DNA of 64,000 nt from Taxillus chinensis (Eukaryota; Streptophyta; Magnoliopsida; Santalales; Loranthaceae), in the NCBI GenBank assembly GCA_023512835.1, contig CM042085.1:48284189-48348188 (forward strand), written 5' to 3'. A program made the translations under genes and the position numbers. Of the stretch, positions 10,243-18,979 are shown one piece after another; the first letter of the stretch is position 1, and each line of letters begins with the position of its first letter. The notes under the pieces were generated by a model that was not told the origin of the DNA, ran no database searches, and saw only the letters and a list, made by a program, of their open reading frames with translations.

Positions 10243-10522
10243 GAGATGACTGGAAGAATGCCCTAAGATCATGTAGTGATAGCTTTCATTTTACATGGCA
10301 TTTCAGTATTGCATGTTTGTATTAAGTGTTTGTATTGTGTGTTGTTTGCAATAAAGTTGTTTGTTTCCTTAACCCTCTGCATAGACATTCATGCATACAC
10401 GCATATCAAATGAAAAATCAAATAAAATTCCCTTGTACCCAGGTGGGTAGCAGCCTCCCTCCAGGATTGCGCACTCTTACAATCTCAGATCCCGACACAA
10501 TCCAATACCACAACCGCAGCCA
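10243..10522 (+). other. ORF1-gag spacer with candidate splice acceptor
   Basis: The spacer is non-coding. TTGTACCCAG followed by GTGGGTAGCAG (AG at 10441-10442) is matched in Ogre-2 by a pyrimidine-rich run ending in CCCCCAG at the same place. Removal of ORF1 by splicing to this acceptor would allow gag translation from 10523; there is no direct evidence. Confidence 0.35.
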
Positions 10523-12178
10523 ATGGCAGAAGAAACAGAGAACAGACTCATGGGGTTGGAACAGTCACAACAAACCCTACAGGGGCAAATGTCTGCAATT
10601 ATGGAAATGCTCACAAAATTGACTGAGGAAAGAGGAAGAACCCCGACAGGGGGAACTATCAATCACCACCAAGAGCAGGGACAGGAGGCCGTTCAGTCAC
10701 CCAACCTGGCTCCAAGCCAGGCACCCACATACCATCCTGCTATGGCACAACCTCCAACCCCAAATCAAACTCATTTTACTATGCCCACACCAGCAAATGT
10801 AATGGAAGTGGTGGGTTCCCCAGCTCCTCATGAAAATATTGAGTCTCCTGCTCTACGCCGACTCGAGGAAAGATTGAAAGCCGTAGAAGGCATGGACAGC
10901 TATGGCATGACCAGCCCGCAAGACTTATGCTTGGTCCCTGGAGTGGTTGCATCCGGTGAACGTGTGGAGAGTGGAATTAAAGGAGGAAAGCTAAAGGGTG
11001 ATGCAGCTGAGGCATCAAAACGGTTTCAACCACCAACGAAAAAGAAGGAAAATGAAACCAACCTGGTATACCCATCACACCAGTCAATACAACCAACGTT
11101 CTACCAAGCGCCAGGGTGCTACAGAGGGTCACCGGTAGCTGCTTATGCTGCACCTGCCCCATCTCCCCAATTCATGCCATACCTGCCGCAAGGAAGCGTG
11201 TCATTTCCATACTCAATGGTACCTAACTCATTTCAACCGAGAGCGCCATACCCAGAGCAATCAAGGCCAGCAACTCAGGAAGGACCAGGAGCCACATTCC
11301 AAGGACAGGGGCAACCAAGGGCCCCGACCCAGCAAGCAGGAGCGAATCAGGCTTCTCGTCGACCACGACAAGAGTTTGACCCAATCCCAATGACATATGC
11401 CGAACTATATCCCAAGCTTTTAGAGGCAAGGATGGTAACCCCTATACCCTTGGGAGAAATAAAGACTCCTCCCCCGGCCTGGTACAAGCTGGATGCCAAG
11501 TGTGAATATCATGCAGGTGGAGCTGGACATGATATCGAAAACTGTATAACGTTCAAAAGGAAGGTTCAGGCATTAAAGGATGCAAAGTGGCTGGATTTTT
11601 CCGCACTGGCTGGGACACCAAATGTGAACAGCAATCCTCTCCCAGAACACTCCAACAATGTTGCTAGTATTGAGAAGGAAGGGCGGCGGGAAAGGTTCTC
11701 TCAAGTACAAATGGAGAAAATGTATTTGTTTACTCTGTTACAGGAGCATGGATATATACTGGCTAAAGACGCGCCAAAGGCAGGGAAAGGAATAGATGGG
11801 GAAAAACAATGCCCTTATCACAAGATGTCACGGGGACATGACATCATAGAATGTACTGAGTTTTCTGAGGTGGTGCAAAAACTCATGGACCAAAGGATGA
11901 TCGAATTCTCCACGGAAGAGATAGGCAGTCAAAGCCACATGATTCAAAGAGACGTGTCATACACACCGTCATGGGTGCCAACCCCCCTTGTCTTGAATGT
12001 CAAGACTCCAGAAATCCCGCCATCGCCTCATGGAATCACACCTCTCACCATACGGGTGCCTGCCCCTTTCCCCTACAAGACGGATAATGCAGTCCCGTGG
12101 AACTATAACCGTGAGGTAGTTCAGGGAGCCGCTATAGCGAGAAAAGAAGACCAGGAGCGGTCGGGCTTACGCCCCTGA
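10523..12178 (+). CDS. Ogre-1 gag lacking its capsid core
   Basis: A 551-residue frame starting MAEETENRLMG with an N-terminal coiled coil (about residues 5-35), a proline/glutamine-rich middle, and two zinc knuckles of unusual CHHC form: CEYHAGGAGHDIENC (about residues 329-343) and CPYHKMSRGHDIIEC (about 432-446). Compared with the Ogre-2 gag, about 153 codons are missing between LCLVPGVV and ASGERVESG, the part that carries the tryptophan/aromatic-rich gag core. The join is in frame. The TGA at 12176 is in the same frame as the protease that follows; in Ogre-2 gag runs straight into protease. The lesion at the end looks like a small compensated indel pair. Confidence 0.85.
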   Translation: MAEETENRLMGLEQSQQTLQGQMSAIMEMLTKLTEERGRTPTGGTINHHQEQGQEAVQSPNLAPSQAPTYHPAMAQPPTPNQTHFTMPTPANVMEVVGSPAPHENIESPALRRLEERLKAVEGMDSYGMTSPQDLCLVPGVVASGERVESGIKGGKLKGDAAEASKRFQPPTKKKENETNLVYPSHQSIQPTFYQAPGCYRGSPVAAYAAPAPSPQFMPYLPQGSVSFPYSMVPNSFQPRAPYPEQSRPATQEGPGATFQGQGQPRAPTQQAGANQASRRPRQEFDPIPMTYAELYPKLLEARMVTPIPLGEIKTPPPAWYKLDAKCEYHAGGAGHDIENCITFKRKVQALKDAKWLDFSALAGTPNVNSNPLPEHSNNVASIEKEGRRERFSQVQMEKMYLFTLLQEHGYILAKDAPKAGKGIDGEKQCPYHKMSRGHDIIECTEFSEVVQKLMDQRMIEFSTEEIGSQSHMIQRDVSYTPSWVPTPLVLNVKTPEIPPSPHGITPLTIRVPAPFPYKTDNAVPWNYNREVVQGAAIARKEDQERSGLRP

Positions 12179-12181
12179 GAG

Positions 12182-13288
12182 ATGGTTGACAAAGCAAGGA
12201 AAGAAAAAGCTGTAGAACAAGACATTGAGCCAACACTGGAGGCAACAAAGAAGGGAACACCGATCACTGAAGAAGAAACCACAGAATTTCTGAAACTCAT
12301 GAAGCAGAGCGAGTATAATATTGTGGATCAATTAAGTCGGCAACCGGCTCGGATCTCTTTGCTCTCATTAATGATGGATTCCCAACCTCAACGGGAAGCA
12401 CTGCTGAAGGTTCTAAGACAAGCCTACGTTCCTCCAACCATCTCAGTCGCGAATGTGGATGGACTCACTAGTAACCTCATCTTGAATAACGTAATTAGCT
12501 TTGGAGATGACGAGCTACCCCAAGAAGGAAAGGGGCACATAAAAGCTCTGCACATCATGGTCAAATGCAAGGAGCACACCATATCCCGTGTACTTATTGA
12601 CAACGGCTCGGCCTTGAACATTATGCCCTTGCATATACTGCAGCAACTTCCAATTGACATGTCCTATATGCGTCCCTGTACGATGAAGGTACGGGCATTC
12701 AATGGAGGAAAGCGTGACGTGGTGGGAACTCTGGATGTTCCACTCATGATTGGGCCAACTACTTTTACGGTGGAATTTCAGGTAATGGACATCACTCCAT
12801 ATTACAGCCGTTTGCTGGGAAGACCCTGGATCCACATGGCAGGGGCAGTGCCGTCAAGTCTCCACCAAAAGATGAAGTTTGTAATGGGGGACCAGCTCAT
12901 CTGCATCTCTGGAGAGACAAGTTTCCTCGTCACCAAACCGGCATCAGTCCCTTATGTTGAAACCAACGAAGATGTGCCAGAATGCTCCTATCGGGCTTTT
13001 GAGATGGTGAATGTCGCTTCAGCCCCAGACCATCGTCTCTCGAAGGCAGCAAAAATGGTTGCAACCACTATGATCAAACAGGGGTACAAACCGGGGCAAG
13101 GATTAGGCCTGACAGCTCAGGGGATTCAGAAACCCCTGACCATCCGAGAAAATTCCAAAAAGTGCAGACTAGGCTATGTCCCTACAAAAGCTGACAGATG
13201 GAGGGAAGCTATCAAGAAGAGGGAAGTCAGAATGGCAAGATTGCAGAAAAGGCCAGTACAAGAAGAAAAGAGAAGCTTCCCCCTTTGA
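12182..13288 (+). CDS. Ogre-1 aspartic protease with C-terminal G-patch
   Basis: The 368-codon frame, which in intact relatives is part of gag-pro, has the retropepsin active site in VLIDNGSALNIMPLHIL (DNGSA in place of the common DTGAS; about residue 140) and the partner LLGRPWIHMAGA near residue 216. A G-patch-like segment, MIKQGYKPGQGLGLTAQGIQKPL, lies near residues 295-318, a nucleic-acid-binding glycine-rich motif. The frame stops at 13288 because a base is missing in a C run near 13278; Ogre-2 reads on in frame for another 59 or so residues (LNNWTSLDLPIM). Cleavage of gag-pol would be its role. Confidence 0.85.
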   Translation: MVDKARKEKAVEQDIEPTLEATKKGTPITEEETTEFLKLMKQSEYNIVDQLSRQPARISLLSLMMDSQPQREALLKVLRQAYVPPTISVANVDGLTSNLILNNVISFGDDELPQEGKGHIKALHIMVKCKEHTISRVLIDNGSALNIMPLHILQQLPIDMSYMRPCTMKVRAFNGGKRDVVGTLDVPLMIGPTTFTVEFQVMDITPYYSRLLGRPWIHMAGAVPSSLHQKMKFVMGDQLICISGETSFLVTKPASVPYVETNEDVPECSYRAFEMVNVASAPDHRLSKAAKMVATTMIKQGYKPGQGLGLTAQGIQKPLTIRENSKKCRLGYVPTKADRWREAIKKREVRMARLQKRPVQEEKRSFPL

Positions 13289-13464
13289 ATGCTACATTCC
13301 GAAGTGGAGGGTTTATCCACAAGAGCCAACCTAAGCCCAAGACGGGGACTGTAGCTATATTAGACACAAATGAGCATGCACCAAGTGAGATGGTTCAGTT
13401 AGTGCGAGAGGATCCCAACCAGCCATTGAACAATTGGACCAGCCTGGACCTCCCCATAATGTAA
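13198..13464 (+). pseudogene. Frameshifted C-terminal end of Ogre-1 protease region
   Basis: From about 13281 this frame reads FRSGGFIHKSQPKPKT and ends LNNWTSLDLPIM, the same ending as the in-frame Ogre-2 copy (38109-38342, minus). It shows that the stop at 13288 is a lesion and not the true end. Confidence 0.75.
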
Positions 13465-13642
13465 TGCTTAACGGGTCGCTGGGATTTAATGTATTCTATT
13501 TTAATGTACTTTGAAGCTGTGAACATTTGTTTTTCCTTAAACCTTCCAATAAAATGTGTTTTTCAAATCTTTCATGGTGCATTCCATTCATCACATATGC
13601 ATATCATATTTGGTTACCAACTTGTCATTCTCTTATAAGCAG
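13465..13642 (+). other. Probable Ogre intron between protease and RT
   Basis: The protease frame ends at 13464 and coding resumes after a TCTTATAAGCAG acceptor (AG at 13641-13642), which is perfectly kept in Ogre-2 (37954-37955 minus). Ogre elements are known to carry a spliced intron at this place. I cannot fix the donor. Confidence 0.5.
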
Positions 13643-14793
13643 GTATCACAATGTCAATGAAAACCTAGTATGCGAAAGCGAAACGAGATGCCAAAGGTTT
13701 GACCAAAGTCCAAACTGGGAGCAGCCCGTGTTTGAAGCTGATGAGAATGAGATAGAAGAGACACCTGAGCTACCAGGGGAGATTATACGCCTATTGGAAA
13801 GGGAAGACCGTTTATCCGTTCCAAGTGAAGACCCAAGAGAAAAAAGTGAATTTGGGGACGACAGCCGAACCAAAAGAATTGAGGGTGGGGCCTTTGATAG
13901 CTACCGACATCAGGAGGAAGTTAATCGAGCTGTTAAGAAGCTACATCGACATTTTTGCATGGTCATACCAAGATATGCCCGGATTAGACACAAATATAGT
14001 GCAACATCACATACCCGTGAAGTCGGAGTGCAAGCCAGTACAGCAGAAATTGCGAAGAATAAGGCCAGAGATGATACTAAAGATTAAAGAAGAAGTCAAA
14101 AAGCAATGGGATGCGGGTTTCCTAAGTGTCTCCCACTATCCAGAATGGGTCGCTAATGTTGTACCAGTACCAAAGAAAGGAGGCAAAGTACGCATGTGTG
14201 TCGACTATAGAGATCTGAATTGGGCCAGTCCGAAAGACAACTTCCCGCTTCCTCATATTGATACCTTAGTGGATAATACAGCAAAACATACCCTATTCTC
14301 CTTCATGGATGGTTTCTCGGGCTATAATCAAATTCGTATGGCCCCCGAACACAAAGAGAGGACCACATTCACGACACTTTGGGGCACTTTTTGCTATAAT
14401 GTGATGCCTTTTGGCCTGAGGAACGCAGGGGCAACCTATCAGCGAGCCATGGTGACCCTATTCCATGACATGATGCATAAAGAAGTCGAGGTATATGTGG
14501 ACGACCTGATAGCCAAATCTCGAAGCACGGAAGATCATATCGAAGTACTCCGCAAGCTCTTCAACAGGCTACGGAAATATCAACTGAAATTGAACCCCGA
14601 GAAGTGCACTTTCGGAGCCATGTCGGGAAAACTGTTGGGTTTCATTATGAGCCAAAAAGGAGTGGAAATCGATCCAGATAAAGTTCGAGCTATCCAAGAG
14701 ATGCCGCCACCACGGACCATCAAGGAGGTTAGAGGATTCCTAGGGCGACTGAATTATATTACCCGATTTATTTCCCAGTGTGACCACATGTGA
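13643..14793 (+). pseudogene. Ogre-1 reverse transcriptase (frameshifted)
   Basis: After the acceptor the frame reads through FEADENEIEETPELPGEI, then shifts near 13838, where an A run has one extra base relative to Ogre-2. From 13825 the second frame covers the whole RT: VPKKGGKVRMCVDYRDLN, FSFMDGFSGYNQIRM, MPFGLRNAGATYQ, the catalytic YVDD at 14494-14505, and LGFIMSQKGVEIDP. It ends at 14793 after a 2-base deletion near 14778, just before the connection to RNase H. All catalytic residues remain; only the frame is broken. Confidence 0.88.
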
Positions 14794-15565
14794 ACCCATT
14801 TTCAAGACTTTACGAAAGAACAACCCAGAAATTTGGAATGACAAGTGTCAAGAAGCTTTTGACAAGATCAAACAATATTTGTCTAATCCACCTATTCTGG
14901 TCCCACCAGTACCGGATAGACCTCTGATCTTATACTTGACCGTTCAGGAGTCAGCGATGGGTTGTGTCTTGAGGCAACACAATTCTACAGGCAAGAAGGA
15001 GCAGGCCATTTATTACCTCAGCAAGAAGTTCACCATCAATGAAGAAAACTACACACCCTTGGAGAAGACGTGTTGTGCCCTTGTCTGGATAACGAGAAGA
15101 TTGAGGCAATACACTCTTTATCATACTACATGGCTGATTTCAAGGCATGATCCACTCAAATATCTCTTAGAAAAACCATCCATTTCTAGAAGAATCGCCA
15201 AATGGCAGTTGATCCTATCGGAGTACGATATCATCTACGTACCTCAAAAAGCCATAAAAGGAAGTACGATAGCCGACTATCTGGCAGATAGAGTGCTGGA
15301 AGACTTTGAGCCCATGACTATTAGCTTCCCAGATGAGCACATTAACATCATCTCGGCCGAAGTATCAGACATATGGATGATGTGGTTCGATGGAGCCTCT
15401 AGTCTCTTAGGTCACGGTGTTGGGGCCATCCTGATATCCCCAAAAGGCGAACATTTCCCCATGGCAGCAAAGCTAACCTTCCCTTGTACAAACAATGTAG
15501 CAGAGTATGAAGCTTGTGTGATGGGACTTCAAGAAGCCATTAACAAAGGAATCAAAAAATTATGA
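14780..15565 (+). pseudogene. Ogre-1 RNase H and start of second (archaeal-type) RNase H
   Basis: The frame starts in the connection domain (CEPIFKTLRKNNPEIW) and contains a degenerate Ty3-type RNase H (LILYLTVQESAMGCVL, TPLEKTCCALVW). A second RNase H of archaeal type follows, starting at WMMWFDGASSLLGHGVGAIL and including NNVAEYEACVMGLQEAI. A TGA at 15563-15565 interrupts it; Ogre-2 has CGA there, so this is a single C-to-T change at a CpG. The double RNase H is a Tat-lineage trait. Confidence 0.87.
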
Positions 15566-17101
15566 GTGTTCGGCGATTCGGCACTCATCATTTTTCAAGT
15601 AAAGGGTGAATGGGAGACTCGAAACCACAAATTAATCCCATATCGGAAGCACGTTGCAGAGTTAGCCGAGCAATTCGAAGACATCACATTTGAGCATATG
15701 CCCAGGGAATACAATCAGCTCCCTGATGCGCTGGCAACTCTAGCCTCCCTCTTTCGGCTAGACACAAAGTTGGAAGTTCAGTCTTTTGATATCCGCATAC
15801 AAGATGCTCCTGCACATTGCATGGCCATTGACGAAAATACCGAAGAAAAACCCTGGTACAATGATATCAAACAATACTTGCTTAAACAAGAGTATCCAGC
15901 TGAGGCTTCTGAGTCTGATAAAAGAAATATCCGAAGGTCAGCATCCAACTATTATCTTGATGGCTCGATTCTATACAAGAGAAACCATGACATGGTGTTA
16001 TTGTGGTGTGTGGCAAAAGAAGAATCGACACAAATAATGAAAGAAGTGCACGAAGGGGAATGTGGTTCACATGCAAACGGACATGCATTAACAAGACAAA
16101 TCATGCGAATGGGCTATTATTGGGTCACCATGGAAAAAGATTGCATTGAATATGTGCGCAAATGCCTCAAGTGTCAAATTTATGGCGATAAGATCCAAGT
16201 ACCGCCGTCTAAACTACACGTGATGGTTTCCCCGTGGCCGTTCTCGCTTTGGGGCATTGACGTTATCGGACCAATATCTCCAAAAGCTTTTAATGGTCAT
16301 CATTTCATTTTGGTAGCCATTGATTACTTCACCAAGTGGGTAGAAGCAGCATCATATGCTAATGTCACACAGGTTGTGGTACTTCGATTTATGCGGAACA
16401 ACATCATATGCCGATATGAGCTTCCCGAGCAGATCATAACGGACAATGCTGGCAATTTGAACAGCCGGATGATAGGGAGGTTGTGTGAAACATACAAAAT
16501 TCAACACCGCAACTCGACCCCCTATCGCCCAAAGATGAATGGAGCAGTCGAGGCAGCCAACAAGAACATCAAGAACATTATCAGAAAAATGACTGAAACA
16601 TACAAAGATTGGCACGAGAAGCTACCTTATGCTTTGCATGCTTATCGTACCTCAGTGCGTACATCGACCGGGGCAACTCCATTTTCTTTGGTCTATGGTA
16701 TGGAAGCAGTTCTACCGGTCGAAGTGGAGATACCTTCCCTCCGAATACTTAAGGATACTCAGCTCGAAGAAGCAGAATGGCTCCAAAGTCGTTATGAGCA
16801 GTTGAATTTAATTGAAGAGAAGCGCTTGGCAGCAGTTTGCAGAGGACAATTGTATCAACAGAGAATGATGAACAATTACAATAAAAAGGTGAAGCCCAGA
16901 AGCTTTCAAGAGGGTGATCTTGTCCTCAAGAAGATCTTGCCAATCCAGCATGACCATAGAGGCAAGTGGACTCCCAATTATGAAGGCCCATATGTTGTAA
17001 AAAAGGCATTCTCGGGAGGCACATTGATCCTTGCCAAAATGGACCGAGATGAGCTTCCTAATCCAGTGAATAGCGACGCCGTCAAAAAGTTTTATGCTTA
17101 A
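15566..17101 (+). CDS. Ogre-1 second RNase H (end) and integrase
   Basis: This 511-codon frame continues the archaeal-type RNase H (VFGDSALIIFQV, FEHMPREYNQLPDALATLAS), then integrase. The zinc-binding region is HEGECGSHANGHALTRQ with CLKCQIYG. The catalytic aspartates are in WGIDVIGPISP (near 16255) and ITDNAGNLNS (near 16440), and the glutamate is in MNGAVEAANKN (near 16550). The C-terminal part (WTPNYEGPYVVKKAFSGGTLIL) is the usual gypsy integrase tail; no chromodomain is seen. The integrase is complete and has all catalytic residues, though its only route to translation is blocked by the upstream lesions. Both first residues and start codon shown here are formal, because it is normally part of a polyprotein. 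Confidence 0.9.
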   Translation: MFGDSALIIFQVKGEWETRNHKLIPYRKHVAELAEQFEDITFEHMPREYNQLPDALATLASLFRLDTKLEVQSFDIRIQDAPAHCMAIDENTEEKPWYNDIKQYLLKQEYPAEASESDKRNIRRSASNYYLDGSILYKRNHDMVLLWCVAKEESTQIMKEVHEGECGSHANGHALTRQIMRMGYYWVTMEKDCIEYVRKCLKCQIYGDKIQVPPSKLHVMVSPWPFSLWGIDVIGPISPKAFNGHHFILVAIDYFTKWVEAASYANVTQVVVLRFMRNNIICRYELPEQIITDNAGNLNSRMIGRLCETYKIQHRNSTPYRPKMNGAVEAANKNIKNIIRKMTETYKDWHEKLPYALHAYRTSVRTSTGATPFSLVYGMEAVLPVEVEIPSLRILKDTQLEEAEWLQSRYEQLNLIEEKRLAAVCRGQLYQQRMMNNYNKKVKPRSFQEGDLVLKKILPIQHDHRGKWTPNYEGPYVVKKAFSGGTLILAKMDRDELPNPVNSDAVKKFYA

Positions 17102-18322
17102 CTCCCATACCCCCCAACCAGATTCTCTTTCCTGCAATGAGCGGACTTGGTGAAAACCTGAAAGGGCACCAAGGGTAAAATACAAAGCTCCAACAAAAGA
17201 CAACAAAAAAAAAACACAAGGGTGGACTTGGTGAAAACCTGAAAGGGCACCAAGGGTAAAATACAAAGCCAACAATAAATCTTGAAGGGTGAAATCAGTT
17301 CAGTCAGAAACTGAAAGGATCAGGACCACAACAAATAGGGTCCGTTGCAAGTAGTAGAGACAACATCATCCAAAAGCAGCGACTGCAAACAGTGGAAGAC
17401 TTGGTCAAACCTGCGGCATGCTCGAATCAAATTTGTACATTATGCTTTTAAAAACTTGCGATTCTGTTTATCAGATTATGACAATAGGACACTTTTTATG
17501 ATATAAATATGTTTTGTGGAATTAAATCAGCAAAAATCTTTTTATCTCTTTAATCATGTTACATCGTCTTCATTTCACATTTAAGTAGAACATCTTAAAT
17601 CCCCAGTAAGCTCTTCTAGCATTGCCTTATGAGTAGGGCCAAGCTCAAAATCCCCAAACAACTTAAGGCCCCCAACTCGGCGTACTCATATCTCCACGGG
17701 ATATCACTATCCCCCAAGAAGCCGTCAAATCAAGCTCCTCAATATGGCGAAGCGAAATTTAACAGACCCTTCATGCACAGCAGGGAGTTCCCCAACAAAG
17801 ACAGGACGGACTCTCCATCCAAAGAGAACGTTGTTCCCCAACAAGTTGACTGTTAGCCAACCTCTCCAACGACATTTCCATCCTGGCCAACCCTCAGTAA
17901 TACATCACATGGCATTCGATGCATACATCGCATTGCATCATATTTCACCACAAGTTGAGGTTTATGCATCCCCGCATGCATCACATTGCATTCCATGCAT
18001 CATTGGCATACATTCAACATACTCTGTAATTGCAGGAATGTTGCCGCCTCTGGAGATCCTAGGAGCTCATATTCAGCAAACTTCTCTTCAAGCTACCCTA
18101 GCTTTCTTTGTTCAACTGTATAACTCTTCCCTTGCAATTTCCTCAAAGTCTAAACGCATCCTTTTGGCACTTGAACAAATTTTTTCCCTTTTGGGTCACC
18201 TCGTAGAGCGATCTCCTTGAGTGAACTCGTAAAGGGAGCCCAAATTGGGTTACTTCCCAAACTCACCATTTCCTTAGAGCATTTCCCCAAATACCAAATG
18301 ATGTCTCCAACAAGTCTTTCCA

Positions 18323-18770
18323 GCTTAAGCCTATCGTTGTTGTGGGCCTTTCAATTTTCAGTTCAAGCATATCGTTGTTGTGGGCTTTCTATTTTCAGTT
18401 TAAGCCTATCGTTGCCGTGGGCTTTCTATTTGAAGCCTATCGTTGTTGTGGGCTTTCTATTTTCTGCCTTTCCATTTTCAATTCAAGCCTATCATTGCTG
18501 TGGGCTTTCCATTTTCAATTCAAGCCTATCGTTGCTGTGGGCTATCAATTTTCAATTCAAGCCTATCGTTGCTGTGGGCTATCCGTTTTCAGTTCAAGCC
18601 TATCGTTGCTGTGGGCCTTTTAATTCTTAGTTCACACCCATCATTGTTGTAGGCCTTTTCCATTTTTCAATTCAAGCCTATCGTTGTTGTGGGCCTTTCA
18701 CCTTTTAGTTCACGCCCATCATTGTTGTGGGCCTTTTCTCTTTTCAAGCCTGTCATTGTTGTAGGTTTTC
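18323..18770. repeat. Tandem array in Ogre-1 3' region, about 38-42-bp unit
   Basis: About eleven units share CCTATCGTTGTTGTGGGC with a variable remainder (TTTCAATTTTCAGTTCAAG type). The same family, inverted, lies at 32925-33205 in Ogre-2. Open frames across it are repeat artefacts. Confidence 0.88.
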
Positions 18771-18943
18771 AATCTCCAGTATCAAGCGGCCTTAGATGCC
18801 TCATCAAGGTATTATCCAAGCCCACCGGCCTGTGAAGCCCCTTTTCCCTCTCGGGGACAAACCCAACCGTCGCACTTCTTCCTCTAGGTAAGTCGGGTAA
18901 GTGCTCCAACCCGTCCAAAATGACTCCCTTTTATCTTTGTACG

Positions 18944-18961
18944 CTGTTTGTATACAAACAG
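18944..18961. other. Perfect 18-bp palindrome next to polypurine tract
   Basis: CTGTTTGTATACAAACAG is fully self-complementary and ends five bases before the polypurine tract. In Ogre-2 (32540-32557) it is TTGTTTGTATACAAACAA, with both outer bases changed together so that pairing is kept. Confidence 0.7.
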
Positions 18962-18966
18962 TGCAC

Positions 18967-18975
18967 AAAGAGGGG
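18967..18975 (+). other. Ogre-1 polypurine tract
   Basis: AAAGAGGGG followed by CAGC and the LTR start. Second-strand DNA synthesis normally starts from such a tract. Ogre-2 has the same sequence at 32526-32534 (minus). Confidence 0.8.
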
Positions 18976-18979
18976 CAGC

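Larger units (their letters stand above)
17102..18979 (+). other. Ogre-1 3' untranslated region with tandem repeats
   Basis: There is no gene here. The region holds two copies of GTGAAAACCTGAAAGGGCACC at 17149-17190 and 17222-17268 (each followed by AAGGGTAAAATACAAAG; unit spacing 73 bp), kept in Ogre-2 (34393-34440 and 34468-34512, minus) and once in Ogre-3 (26085-26130). A 40-bp-scale tandem array (18323-18770) follows. Repeat-bearing 3' regions are known for Tat/Ogre elements and can seed satellites. Confidence 0.75.

Noticed and set aside
18217..18652. Open frames with repeated Cys-Cys-Gly-Leu in the Ogre-1 3' region and 32882-33278
   Set aside because: Made by a tandem array that is open in several frames; present in both strands of related copies.
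18323..18770. Regular repeats that could suggest a CRISPR array (also 46246-46415)
   Set aside because: Units are contiguous tandem repeats without unique spacers, in a plant-type retroelement context.
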